NCBI RefSeq assembly: GCF_000344615.1
Contig: NZ_KB467824.1
Location: forward strand, 3,290,326-3,354,325
Direction: 5' to 3'
DNA length: 64,000 nt
Origin: Janthinobacterium sp. CG3
GTDB taxonomy: Bacteria; Pseudomonadota; Gammaproteobacteria; Burkholderiales; Burkholderiaceae_D
Position numbers and translations under genes: made by a program. The notes under the pieces are model-generated. The model made no database searches. It was given only the letters and a program-made list of their open reading frames with translations, and was not told the origin of the DNA. Shown piece after piece: positions 10,069-18,792 of this stretch (position 1 is the first letter of the stretch; every line of letters starts with the position of its first letter).

Positions 10069-11283
10069 CTAGCGCAGCGCCAGCCCGGCGGCCACGCCGG
10101 AGGCCCAGGCCCACTGGAAATTATAGCCGCCCAGCCAGCCCGTCACGTCGACCGCCTCGCCGATGAAGTACAGGCCCGGCACCTTGGCCGCCATCATGGT
10201 TTGCTGCGACAGCTCGCGCGTGTCGATGCCGCCGCGCGTCACCTCGGCCTTGCGGTAGCCCTCGGAGCCGCTCGGCACGATAGACCACTGGTTGACGGCC
10301 GCGCCCAGCTTGCGCAGCGCCGCGTCGGTCAAGTCGGCCAGGCGGGCGTCGGCGGCCAGGCCGGTGGCCGCCAGCAGCCCCTCGACCAGGCGCACCGGCA
10401 ACCATTGCGACAGCACGTTGTCGAGTTGCTTCTTGATGCCGCCCTTGCCTTCGATCAGCGTTTGCGCGACATCCATCTCCGGCAGCAAATTGACGACAAT
10501 CGGCGTGCCCGGCTGCCAAAAGCTGGAAATTTGCAGGATCGCCGGGCCGGACAAGCCGCGGTGGGTGAACAGCAAGTCTTCGCGGAAACGCGCGCCGCTC
10601 GGATTCTTGCCCTTCAGCGTGCCGGTCGTCACCTCGACTTCCAGCGCGATGCCCGACAGCGGCGCGAACGGCGCCCAGGCGGCGTCGTCAAAGGTCAGCG
10701 GCACCAGCGCCGGGCGCGGCTCGACCATGCGCAGCGCGAACTGCTCGGCCAGGCGGTAGGCGAAGTCGCTGGCGCCGATCTTCGGAATCGACAAGCCGCC
10801 GCTGGCGACGACGACGCTGGCCACCTCGATGTCGCCGCTGTCGGTGCGCAGCACGAAGGCGCCGTCGTCGCCCCGGGCGATGGATTCCACCTTGCACGGC
10901 ATGCGCCAGTGCACGTCGGCGGCGGCGCACTCGTCCTTGAGCATCTGGATGATCTGCTCGGCCGACTCGTTGCAGAACAACTGGCCCTTGTGCTTCTCGT
11001 GGTAGCCGATGCGGTGCTTCTTCACCAGCGCCAGGAAATCCTGCGGCGTGTAGCGCGACAAGGCGCTCTTGCAGAAATGCGGATTGTCCGACAGGAAATT
11101 CTGCGGCCCGGCGTTGATGTTGGTGAAATTGCAACGACCGCCGCCGGAGATGCGAATCTTCTCGGCCAGCTTGTCGGCGTGGTCGATCAACACCACCCGC
11201 TTGCCGCCCTGGGCGGCGACGGCCGCGCACATCATGCCGGCCGCGCCGGCGCCGATCACTGCCACATCAAATTGTTTTGCCAT
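10069..11283 (-). CDS. NAD(P)/FAD-dependent oxidoreductase, HI0933/YhiN (BaiN-like) family
   Basis: A flavoprotein of 404 aa. The N-terminus has the dinucleotide-binding motif GAGAAGMMCA (residues 11-20), followed by the family signature ISGGGRCNFTN near residue 45. A second glycine-rich stretch and ATG-type motif near residue 170 (VVASGGLSIP), and the C-terminal GGYNFQWAWASG that closes the FAD site, are also present. HI0933-family proteins are widespread; some homologues reduce bile-acid intermediates, but the substrate in most bacteria is unknown. The start ATG at 11283 is at the normal position. It is transcribed alone, 100 bp downstream of ybiB. Confidence 0.92.
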   Translation of the reverse strand: MAKQFDVAVIGAGAAGMMCAAVAAQGGKRVVLIDHADKLAEKIRISGGGRCNFTNINAGPQNFLSDNPHFCKSALSRYTPQDFLALVKKHRIGYHEKHKGQLFCNESAEQIIQMLKDECAAADVHWRMPCKVESIARGDDGAFVLRTDSGDIEVASVVVASGGLSIPKIGASDFAYRLAEQFALRMVEPRPALVPLTFDDAAWAPFAPLSGIALEVEVTTGTLKGKNPSGARFREDLLFTHRGLSGPAILQISSFWQPGTPIVVNLLPEMDVAQTLIEGKGGIKKQLDNVLSQWLPVRLVEGLLAATGLAADARLADLTDAALRKLGAAVNQWSIVPSGSEGYRKAEVTRGGIDTRELSQQTMMAAKVPGLYFIGEAVDVTGWLGGYNFQWAWASGVAAGLALR

Positions 11284-11383
11284 AGAGATTTCCGGACCCG
11301 CTTAATTTCAAAGCGCCATTGTAAACCCAGACGCTTCGGCGTTGCGACAGTTAAAACCAAGGGCTGAACCCCGGCTCTTTGCC

Positions 11384-12391
11384 TCAGATTGGTTTCAGCG
11401 TTGCCGGCCCGCGGGATGAGGCGCGCAGCGCGGCCGATACCCGCAGGCATTGCGCCACCTGCTCGGCGATCGACGCCGGCACCGGCACCGCGCCGGCCAG
11501 CACGGCCGAGATCCAGGCGGCGGTGGTGGCGGCGTCGCGCTCGGCCGGCAGGTCCGGCAGCGTTTGCACCAGGCCCTGCTTTTCCACCAGCACGGTGCGG
11601 GCGCCGCCGTGGAACCAGTCGATCTGCTGCGCCTTGTTGGCGTTGGCCACGGTTTCGCCCTCGGTGCCGCGCATCAGGAAGGCGTCGCCGCGTTCCTGCG
11701 GCGCCGCCGTGGTGAAGTATTCGCCCAGCATTTCCAGGTATTCCGGGTGGGTGTAGGACACCAGCCGCAGCGCCGGCCCGGCGAACGGCTGCATGATTTT
11801 GACCAGCGTATGGGTCGAATTGCGCACGCCCAGAACGCGCCGCATCGCCAGCAGCCGCGCCAGCGCCGGCGCCAGCGCGTCGATGCCGATGAAGGCCGGC
11901 CGCCCGGCCGCCAGCGCGGCCTCGGCCTCGCCGTGGCCGGTGGCGGCCGCCACGCCCAGCGCCGCGAACACTTCGGCCGTGGTCACGCGGCCCGGGTCGC
12001 TGTCGACGCCGTGCACCAGCACCGGCACGCCTTCGCGCGCCAGCAACAGCGCCAGCAGCGCGGTCAGGTTGGCCATCTTGCGCGCGCCGTTGTAGCTGGG
12101 AATGACGATCGGCGCGTAGCGGCCGGCCGGCGCCGCCAGCGGCGCGAACGAGGCCTCGGCGGCGGCCAGGAAGCCGGCGATTTCATCGACCGATTCGCCT
12201 TTGATGCGCATCGACAACATGATGCCGCCCAGCTCCAAGTCGGAGACCCGGCCGGCCAGCATGGCGCCGTACAGCGCCTCTGCGTCGGCGCGCGCCATAC
12301 CGCGCGCGCCGTGCTTGCCGCGGCCGATCTCTTTGATGAAGCGCGCGGCCGGGAAGGGTTCTAGCGAAACTGGGGGGGCGATAGGAGTCAT
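11384..12391 (-). CDS. ybiB: DNA-binding protein YbiB (TrpD2-like)
   Basis: A 335-aa homologue of anthranilate phosphoribosyltransferase. Family members of the YbiB/TrpD2 type do not make tryptophan but bind nucleic acids and are linked in E. coli to the DNA damage response. Helical N-terminal domain (residues 15-85, including IKEIGRGKHGARGMARADAE) is followed by the nucleoside phosphorylase-like domain (GARKMANLTALLALLLARE near 110, VRNSTHTLVKIMQPF near 195). It lacks the KHGNR-type catalytic loop of true TrpD. Start ATG at 12391 has an upstream purine-rich site. Confidence 0.88.
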   Translation of the reverse strand: MTPIAPPVSLEPFPAARFIKEIGRGKHGARGMARADAEALYGAMLAGRVSDLELGGIMLSMRIKGESVDEIAGFLAAAEASFAPLAAPAGRYAPIVIPSYNGARKMANLTALLALLLAREGVPVLVHGVDSDPGRVTTAEVFAALGVAAATGHGEAEAALAAGRPAFIGIDALAPALARLLAMRRVLGVRNSTHTLVKIMQPFAGPALRLVSYTHPEYLEMLGEYFTTAAPQERGDAFLMRGTEGETVANANKAQQIDWFHGGARTVLVEKQGLVQTLPDLPAERDAATTAAWISAVLAGAVPVPASIAEQVAQCLRVSAALRASSRGPATLKPI

Positions 12392-12592
12392 GCCGCCAGT
12401 TTACAGGATTTGCCCTTGCCTTGAAGCCGGCCCGTGGCTTTTTTCACATAGGCGCTGAGGCGCCCGCCCGGAGCGGCAAAAATATATGTAGAAACAATCG
12501 CCGATAATTGAATCCAACCGTCTGGCGGCCGCGTATATCCACGGTAGCGCGCGACACCCCGTCCCTGTTCCGTACCTTCATTGGAGACCACC

Positions 12593-14098
12593 ATGTCAGT
12601 CACAGCACCAAAAACCGCCATCGCAGCGGCGATACTGAGCAACCTAATCGCCTGCGCCTTCGCCCCGGCCGCGTTCGCGTCGAGCCACCGCGAAGCGCCG
12701 TTCATCACGCGCACACCCAAAGTGGACGCCACCGATTTCTATATGTTCCGCAGCTACGAGGCCGGCCGCGACAAGTTCGTCACGCTGGTGGCCAACTACG
12801 TGCCGCTGCAAGACGCTTACGGCGGCCCGAACTATTTCGCGATGGACCCGGACGCGCTCTACGAAATCCACATCGACAACAACGGCGACGCCAAGGAAGA
12901 CCTGACGTTCCAGTTCCGCTTCGCCAACACCATCAAGGACGCCCAGTTCACCGTCGGCGGCAAGAAGGTCTCGATTCCCCTGGTCATCAACGGCGGCGCC
13001 ATCGACAGCGTCAACCCGGCCGGCATCAACGTGCGCGAAACCTACGGCGTGACCGTGGTGCGCGGCGACCGCCGCCACGGCAGCCGCGCCGCCGTCACCA
13101 ACGCCAGCGGCGGCGCCGCCGTCTTCGACAAGCCGATCGACAACATCGGCAAGAAGGCGATTCCCGACTACGCCGCCTACGCCGCCAAGCACGTCTACAG
13201 CGTCAACATCCCCGGCTGCGCCACGCCGGCGCGCCTGTTCGTCGGCCAGCGCAAGGATTCCTTCGCCGTCAACCTGGGCGAAACCTTCGACCTGATCAAC
13301 ATCAAGGCGCCCGCCGTCGAGTTCAGCGCCAACGCCGAAAAGGGCGCCCGCGACGACCTGGCCGACAAGAACGTCACCTCGATCGAGCTGGAAGTGGCCA
13401 CCGCCTGCCTGACGGCCAGCGGCGGCGCCGAACCGGTGATCGGCGGCTGGACCACGGCCAGCCTGCGCCAGGGCCGCCTGCTCAACCCGTCTCCGAAGGG
13501 CGGCGCCGACACCTCCAAGGAGGGCGGCGCCTGGGTCCAGGTGTCGCGCCTGGGCATGCCGCTGGTCAACGAGGTGGTGATCGGCCTGAAGGACAAGGAC
13601 CGCTTCAACCACAGCGCGCCGTCGGCCGACGGCCAGTTCGCCGACTATGTGACCAACCCGACCCTGCCGGCCCTGGTCGAAGTGCTGTTCGGCAGCGCCG
13701 GCGCCAAGGCCCCGACCAACTTCCCGCGCAATGACCTGGTCGCCACCTTCCTGACCGGCATCAAGGGCGTGAACCAGCCGGCCAACGTCAAGGCCGCCGA
13801 AATGCTGCGCCTGAACACCTCGACCGCGCCGACCCCGATCGGCGCGCAAAAACGCCTGGGCGTGATCGACGGCGACGGCGCCGGCTTTCCGAACGGCCGC
13901 CGCCCCGGCGACGACGTGGTCGACGTGGCGCTGCGCGTGGTGATGGGCAAGCTGTGCACCTTGAACATCGGCTGCGCGCCGGCCGACGCGCCGGCCGGCG
14001 CGATCCGCTTCACCGACGGCGCCTTCCTCGACGAAAGCTATTTCGGCGCCGGCTTCCCCTACCTGAAGACGCCGATCGCCGGCTCGCCGCAGCAATGA
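12593..14098 (+). CDS. Secreted DUF4331 domain protein
   Basis: A 501-aa exported protein. A signal peptide covers about residues 1-30 (hydrophobic core AAAILSNLIACAF, cleavage near AFA/SSH). The mature protein begins SSHREAPFITRTPKVDATDF, the hallmark start of DUF4331, with His and Asp residues that could bind metal; no function is established. The ATG at 12593 follows GGAGA by 5 nt; the upstream TTG at 12581 lies before this site and is rejected. It heads a plus-strand group of four genes: lipoprotein, TPR protein, HupE/UreJ. The shared gene order suggests a metal or cofactor-related envelope function, which is inference only. Confidence 0.92.
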   Translation: MSVTAPKTAIAAAILSNLIACAFAPAAFASSHREAPFITRTPKVDATDFYMFRSYEAGRDKFVTLVANYVPLQDAYGGPNYFAMDPDALYEIHIDNNGDAKEDLTFQFRFANTIKDAQFTVGGKKVSIPLVINGGAIDSVNPAGINVRETYGVTVVRGDRRHGSRAAVTNASGGAAVFDKPIDNIGKKAIPDYAAYAAKHVYSVNIPGCATPARLFVGQRKDSFAVNLGETFDLINIKAPAVEFSANAEKGARDDLADKNVTSIELEVATACLTASGGAEPVIGGWTTASLRQGRLLNPSPKGGADTSKEGGAWVQVSRLGMPLVNEVVIGLKDKDRFNHSAPSADGQFADYVTNPTLPALVEVLFGSAGAKAPTNFPRNDLVATFLTGIKGVNQPANVKAAEMLRLNTSTAPTPIGAQKRLGVIDGDGAGFPNGRRPGDDVVDVALRVVMGKLCTLNIGCAPADAPAGAIRFTDGAFLDESYFGAGFPYLKTPIAGSPQQ

Positions 14099-14132
14099 GC
14101 GGCGCCATCGAACAACCATTGAGGAGAGCCAG

Positions 14133-14360
14133 ATGAAAAAACTATCGATTGTATTGGCGCTGCTTCTTAGCGCCTGCGGCAGCGGCGGCGGCGACGCCGT
14201 CGACGACGGCGTCAACGGCGGCGCCGCCGCGCCCGCGCCGAACCCGTTCGTCGCCAGCGTCATGGCCCTGGTGGCCGGCAGCGCCGACGACGCCGATCCG
14301 GCCGAGATCGACGCCGTCGCCGTGACGACGCCGGACGATACCGATCCGTTGCCTTTGTAA
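14133..14360 (+). CDS. Small predicted lipoprotein
   Basis: A 75-aa product beginning MKKLSIVLALLLSACGSGGG. The charged start, short hydrophobic core and lipobox LLSAC point to lipidation at Cys-15. The rest is acidic, low in complexity (Ala, Asp, Gly, Pro) and shows no domain. A clear GAGGAGA Shine-Dalgarno precedes the ATG by 6 nt. It sits 34 bp after the DUF4331 gene and is probably co-transcribed with it. The name is based on the lipobox only; function unknown. Confidence 0.75.
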   Translation: MKKLSIVLALLLSACGSGGGDAVDDGVNGGAAAPAPNPFVASVMALVAGSADDADPAEIDAVAVTTPDDTDPLPL

Positions 14361-14374
14361 AAACAGCGGCGTGG

Positions 14375-14410
14375 AACCGGGGTCGGTCGCCCGAGGGTCC
14401 GACCCCGGTT
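14375..14410. repeat. Perfect inverted repeat, REP-like or attenuator
   Basis: AACCGGGGTCGG at 14375-14386 pairs perfectly with its complement at 14399-14410 around a 12-nt loop, directly after the lipoprotein stop. There is no T-run. Related fragments with GGGGTCAG occur in other gaps (around 55093 and 47776), so it may belong to a dispersed intergenic repeat family. Confidence 0.6.
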
Positions 14411-14478
14411 CGTTGCCGCAGGCTTGCACTATGCGGCGGCGACGCTGAGGACATTAACGCTATGTATTACTGCACATC

Positions 14479-15678
14479 ATGACAAACACCTTTTCCCGAC
14501 GCTTCGGCGCGCTGGCCGTGTGCGCGGCGGCGGCGCTGCCGGGCGCGGCCGCCGTTGCCGCTCCCTATACCCCGGCCAGCGGCGCCGAGGTGGTCGAGGT
14601 GTTGCCGCGCCGCGCGGATCCGCTGCAGCGCGAGCTGCGCAGCCTGCGCGCCGCGCTGGCCGCGCACCCGCGCGACCTGGGCCTGGCCACCGGACTGGCG
14701 CGGCGCTACATCGGCGCGGCCCGCAGCGAGACCGATCCGCGCTACTTGGGCTACGCCCAGGCCGCGCTGGCGCCGTGGTGGCAGTTGCCGGCGCCGCCGG
14801 CCGAGGTGCGCCTGCTGCGCGCCACCGTGCTGCAAAGTACCCATCAATTCAGCGCCGCGCTGGCCGACCTGGACGCGGTCATCGCCGCCGATCCGGCCAA
14901 CGCCCAGGCCTGGCTTACGCGCGCCACCGTGCTGACGGTGCAGGGCGACTATCCGGCGGCCACCGCCAGCTGCGCCCGCGCGGCCGGCCTGGCCGACGCG
15001 CTGGTCGGCGTGACCTGCCTGTCCGGCGTCGCCGGCGTCAGCGGGCGTCTGCTCAACAGCGAGAAACTGCTCGCGCTGACCTTGCAGCGCAGCGCCGGCG
15101 CCGCGTCCGAGTTGCAAAGCTGGGCGCTGACGCTGCTGGCGGAAATGGCCACCCGCCGCGGCGACGCCGCCGTCGCCGAGGCGCGCTACCGCGCCGCGCT
15201 GGCGCTCGACCCGCGCGACAGCTATCTGCTGGGCGCCTACGCCGACTTCCTGCTCGACCAGCGCCGCCCGGCCGAGGTGGTCAAGCTGCTCAAGGACCAG
15301 GGCCGCGTCGACGCCCTGCTGCTGCGCCACGCGCTGGCGCTGCAGCAAGGCGCCGGCACGCCGCAGGCGCTGGCCGCCGCCGCCGCCGAGCTGGGCGCGC
15401 GCTTCGACGCCGCCGCGCTGCGCGGCGACACCGTGCACCAGCGCGAGCAGGCCCGCTTCGAGCTGCACCTGCGCGGCAACGGCGCCGCCGCGCTGGCGCT
15501 GGCGCGGCGCAACTGGGCGGTGCAAAAGGAGCCGGCCGACATGCGCGTCTACCTGGAGGCGGCGCTACGGGCGCGCGACGCCGCCGCCGCCGCGCCGGTG
15601 CTGCAATGGATCGCCGCCAACGGCGTCGAGGACGTCGCCCTGGCGCGGCTGGCGCGGCAACTGCGGGCGGGCGCGTGA
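14479..15678 (+). CDS. Exported tetratricopeptide (TPR) repeat protein
   Basis: A 399-aa, very Ala-rich helical protein. A signal peptide is likely at residues 1-28 (LAVCAAAALPGAAAVAA). TPR-like helix pairs are visible around residues 105-170 (SAALADLDAVIAADPANAQA is a canonical repeat) and again around 235-260 (AEARYRAALALDPRDSYLLG). TPR proteins act as protein-binding scaffolds; no enzyme motif is seen. Its stop codon overlaps the GTG start of the HupE/UreJ gene by 4 bp, so the two are translationally coupled and probably work together in the envelope. Confidence 0.82.
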   Translation: MTNTFSRRFGALAVCAAAALPGAAAVAAPYTPASGAEVVEVLPRRADPLQRELRSLRAALAAHPRDLGLATGLARRYIGAARSETDPRYLGYAQAALAPWWQLPAPPAEVRLLRATVLQSTHQFSAALADLDAVIAADPANAQAWLTRATVLTVQGDYPAATASCARAAGLADALVGVTCLSGVAGVSGRLLNSEKLLALTLQRSAGAASELQSWALTLLAEMATRRGDAAVAEARYRAALALDPRDSYLLGAYADFLLDQRRPAEVVKLLKDQGRVDALLLRHALALQQGAGTPQALAAAAAELGARFDAAALRGDTVHQREQARFELHLRGNGAAALALARRNWAVQKEPADMRVYLEAALRARDAAAAAPVLQWIAANGVEDVALARLARQLRAGA

Positions 15679-16811
15679 AGCTGATCGCGCCCTTGCTGGC
15701 GCTACTGGCCTTGCTGGCCGGGCTGGCCGCGCCGGCGCAGGCGCACAAGCCGAGCGACAGCTACCTGGCGCTGGCCGTCGAGGGCGGCGCGGTGCTCGGC
15801 CAGTGGGACATCGCGCTGCGCGACCTCGACTTCGCCATTGGCCTGGACGGCGACGGCGACGGCCAACTGACCTGGGACGAGGTCCGCGGCCGCCACCCCG
15901 CCATCGCCGCCTACGCGCTGGGCCGGCTCGACCTGTCCGGCGCGCGCGGCGTCTGCCCGGCGCGCGTGCTGGACCAGCGAATCGAGCGCCACACCGACGG
16001 CGCCTACAGCGTGCTGCGCTTTCGCGCCGACTGCGCCGCCCCGATCACCGCGCTCGACGTCGACTACCGCCTGTTCGCCGACCTCGACCCGCAGCACAAG
16101 GGGCTGCTCAAACTAAGCCACGCCGGCGCCACCAGCACCGCCATCTTCAGCCCGCAGCAGGCGCGCCAGCACCTCGCCCTGGCCGCGCCGGACCGGCTCG
16201 GCCAGTTCGGCGCCTACGTGCGCCACGGCGTCTGGCACATCTGGATCGGCTTCGACCACATCCTGTTCCTGCTGGCGCTGCTGCTGCCGGCGGTGTTGCC
16301 GGGCGCTAAACTCGACGGCGCGGGACGGGCCGGCGGCTTCAAGGCTTGCGCGCTCGACGTGCTCAAGGTCGTCACCGCCTTCACCGCGGCGCACTCGGTG
16401 ACGCTGACCCTGGCCAGCCTGGCCGTGGTGGCGCTGCCGTCGCGCTGGGTCGAATCGGCGATCGCCGCCTCGGTGCTGCTGGCGGCGCTGAACAACCTGC
16501 TGCCGCTGTTCCGCGGGCGCCGCGCGCTGGCCGCCTTCGGCTTCGGCCTGATCCACGGCTTCGGCTTCGCCGGCGTGCTGGCCGACCTCGGCCTGCCGCA
16601 AGAGTCGTTGCTGAGCAGCCTGCTGGGTTTCAACCTGGGCGTGGAAATCGGCCAACTCGCCATCGTCGCCGTCTTCCTGCCGCTGGCCTACCTGCTGCGC
16701 CGCACCTGGCTGTACCGGCTGCTGTTCGGCGCCGGCTCGGCGTTGATCGCGCTGCTGGCGGCGTTGTGGCTGGCCGAACGCGCGCTGGAATTGAAACTGT
16801 TGCCATTTTGA
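15675..16811 (+). CDS. HupE/UreJ family membrane protein
   Basis: A 378-aa membrane protein. Signal peptide at residues 1-23 (cleavage after AQA), then an extracytoplasmic domain with an EF-hand-like loop DGDGDGQLTWDE near residue 58, then about six transmembrane helices from residue 180 on. The membrane part carries the HupE/UreJ histidines: HIWIGFDHILF, AAHSVTL and GLIHGFGFAG, which in relatives are proposed to bind nickel or cobalt. The start is GTG at 15675, overlapping the TPR stop (GTGA). No urease or hydrogenase genes are nearby, so the cargo is open. The EF-hand domain fused to a HupE core is a feature of the HupE/UreJ_2 branch. Confidence 0.9.
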   Translation: MKLIAPLLALLALLAGLAAPAQAHKPSDSYLALAVEGGAVLGQWDIALRDLDFAIGLDGDGDGQLTWDEVRGRHPAIAAYALGRLDLSGARGVCPARVLDQRIERHTDGAYSVLRFRADCAAPITALDVDYRLFADLDPQHKGLLKLSHAGATSTAIFSPQQARQHLALAAPDRLGQFGAYVRHGVWHIWIGFDHILFLLALLLPAVLPGAKLDGAGRAGGFKACALDVLKVVTAFTAAHSVTLTLASLAVVALPSRWVESAIAASVLLAALNNLLPLFRGRRALAAFGFGLIHGFGFAGVLADLGLPQESLLSSLLGFNLGVEIGQLAIVAVFLPLAYLLRRTWLYRLLFGAGSALIALLAALWLAERALELKLLPF

Positions 16812-16890
16812 GCGAACCGGTCGAATCGAACGCGCTCTTTGCGGTACTTTGCAATAAGATCCGGGTCAGGCTTACGAGAACGCATCCACC

Positions 16891-17544
16891 ATGACCAATA
16901 CACAGCCGGCTGTCGGCATCCATGTCAGCAAATTGAAACTGGACGTCGCGCTGCTGGCGCGCGGCGAAATCCAGAACAAGGTCGTCGAAAACGACCTGGC
17001 CGGCTTCCGCTGGCTGCGCGACTGGCTGACCCGGCACGAGGTCAGCGTGGCCGGCCTGCCGGTCTGCATGGAAGCGACCGGTCCGTACAGCGAGGCGGCG
17101 GCGCTGGCGTTGACGGCGATGGGCATGGTGGTCAGCGACGTCGACCCGGAGCGGGTGCAGGCCTTCGCCTCCAGCGCCCCGGCGCCGGCGCGCCAGAGCG
17201 GTATCGACGCGGTGCTGCTGGCGCGCTTTTGCGCCGAAACCCGGCCGGCGCCGTGGGTGCCGCCGCCGGTGGCCTTCCGCGCGCTGCGCGCCTGGCTGGC
17301 GCAGCTGCACGCGCTGCGCACGATCCGCCTGGGCGAGTCGCGGCGCCGCCAGAACTACCAACTGGCCGGGCAGGAGGCGCTGGCCGAACACGTGCGCGCG
17401 GCCATCGCCTGCCTGGACGGCCAGGTCAGGCAGCTCGAACGCGACATCGACGCGCACCTGCACCGCCATCCGGCGCTGGCGCGCAACGTCGAGCTGGTTA
17501 AACGGGCGCCGGCGCCCGCCGGCAACGCCTGCTTGCCGCACTGA
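16891..17544 (+). CDS. IS110-like DEDD-domain protein, truncated and catalytically degraded
   Basis: A 217-aa product matching the N-terminal DEDD (RuvC-like) half of IS110 transposases. GIHVSK stands where IS110 has GIDVSK, so the first catalytic Asp is His. The Glu in CMEATGPYSE is kept. The third motif, normally TDxxDA, reads QSGIDA, so one Asp is lost. The C-terminal transposase domain with its Ser is missing entirely. The base composition matches the neighbours and the frame is intact, so this is either an old remnant or a co-opted protein. No terminal repeats were found. Confidence 0.75.
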   Translation: MTNTQPAVGIHVSKLKLDVALLARGEIQNKVVENDLAGFRWLRDWLTRHEVSVAGLPVCMEATGPYSEAAALALTAMGMVVSDVDPERVQAFASSAPAPARQSGIDAVLLARFCAETRPAPWVPPPVAFRALRAWLAQLHALRTIRLGESRRRQNYQLAGQEALAEHVRAAIACLDGQVRQLERDIDAHLHRHPALARNVELVKRAPAPAGNACLPH

Positions 17545-17687
17545 GGTTCCACGCCGCCGCGCAAGCCCGGGCCCAGCCCCCAAGGGTCCGCCCCACGCCC
17601 GGCGCCGGCGCAGGCACTGCCGCAGGCGTCTTTTCCGCTACACTAATGGTTCCCGAGAACGCCTGACCGAAAGCCGAGCCTAGAAAC

Positions 17688-18752
17688 ATGAACACGCCAG
17701 ACATCGAAAACATCAACGTCACCTCCTTCGCGCCGATGCCCTCGCCCATAGCCCTGCACGCCAAGCTGCCGCTGTCGGCCGCCGCGCTGCAGACCGTCAG
17801 CGAAGGCCGCGAGGCGCTGCGCGCCATCATCGACCGGCGCGACCCGCGCCTGTTCGTCGTCGTCGGGCCGTGCTCGATCCACGACCCGGTCGCCGGCCTG
17901 GACTACGCGCGCCGCCTGAAGGCGCTGCAAGCCGAGGTGGCCGACACCATGCTGCTGGTGATGCGGGTGTATTTCGAGAAGCCGCGCACCACCACCGGCT
18001 GGAAGGGCTACATCAACGACCCCGACATGGACGATTCCTTCCGCGTCGACGTTGGCATGGAAAAGGCGCGCCAGTTCCTGCTCGACGTGTGCGAGCTGGG
18101 CCTGCCGACCGCCACCGAGGCGCTCGACCCGATCTCGCCGCAATACCTGGGCGACCTGATCGCCTGGACCGCGATCGGCGCGCGCACCACCGAGTCGCAG
18201 ACGCACCGCGAAATGTCGTCCGGCCTGTCGACCCCGGTCGGCTTCAAGAACGGCACCGACGGCGACATCAGCATCGCCATCAACGCCATCCTGTCGTCGG
18301 CGCACCCGCACTCCTTCCTCGGCATCAACAGCGCCGGCAACGTCGCCATCGTGCGCACCCGCGGCAACGCCTACGGCCACGTGGTGCTGCGCGGCGGCGA
18401 CGGCCGCCCGAACTACGACTCGGTCTCGATCGCCATCGCCGAGCAGGCGCTGGCCAAGGCCAAGCTGCCGGCCAACCTGGTGGTCGACTGCTCGCACGCC
18501 AACAGCTACAAGAAGCCGGAGCTGCAACCGCTGGTGATGGCCGACGTGATCAACCAGATCCGCCACGGCAACCAGTCGCTGGTGGGCGTGATGATCGAAT
18601 CGAACCTGGTCGCCGGCAACCAAAAGATCCCGCAGAACCTGTCCGAACTCCAGTACGGCTGCTCGGTCACCGACGGCTGCATCGACTGGGACACCACCGC
18701 GACGATGCTGCGCGACGCCGCCGCCCAGCTGCGCCTGCGTCCGCGCGACTAA
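17688..18752 (+). CDS. aroG: 3-deoxy-7-phosphoheptulonate synthase (DAHP synthase, class I)
   Basis: Condenses phosphoenolpyruvate and erythrose 4-phosphate, the first step of the shikimate pathway. The 354-aa protein has GPCSIHDP near residue 63, the PEP-binding FEKPRTTTGWKG near 97, the metal-ligand Cys and His, THREMSSGLSTPVGFKNGTD near 180 and VDCSHANS near 267. It belongs to the AroF/G/H group, usually feedback-inhibited by an aromatic amino acid; which one cannot be read here. Its TAA stop lies inside the 5-bp target duplication of a Tn3-type element, so the protein is intact but its original 3' region has been displaced by 3.2 kb. Confidence 0.96.
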   Translation: MNTPDIENINVTSFAPMPSPIALHAKLPLSAAALQTVSEGREALRAIIDRRDPRLFVVVGPCSIHDPVAGLDYARRLKALQAEVADTMLLVMRVYFEKPRTTTGWKGYINDPDMDDSFRVDVGMEKARQFLLDVCELGLPTATEALDPISPQYLGDLIAWTAIGARTTESQTHREMSSGLSTPVGFKNGTDGDISIAINAILSSAHPHSFLGINSAGNVAIVRTRGNAYGHVVLRGGDGRPNYDSVSIAIAEQALAKAKLPANLVVDCSHANSYKKPELQPLVMADVINQIRHGNQSLVGVMIESNLVAGNQKIPQNLSELQYGCSVTDGCIDWDTTATMLRDAAAQLRLRPRD

Positions 18753-18754
18753 GC
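18750..18754. repeat. Left target site duplication TAAGC
   Basis: TAAGC lies directly outside the left terminal repeat and is matched at 21945-21949 outside the right one. Its first three bases are the aroG stop codon. Confidence 0.8.
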
Positions 18755-18792
18755 GGGGTTCTAAGCCGCAACCCCAGAAAATTCCGCCACCC
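18755..18792 (+). repeat. Left terminal inverted repeat of the Tn3-type element
   Basis: Starts GGGGTTCTAAGCC and ends in a CGCCACCCC stretch. About 29 of 34 positions match the right end when one base is gapped. A length of 38 bp is assumed from the family. Confidence 0.75.

Noticed and set aside
12581-12592. TTG start for the DUF4331 gene
   Set aside because: The GGAGA ribosome site lies after this TTG and correctly in front of the ATG at 12593.
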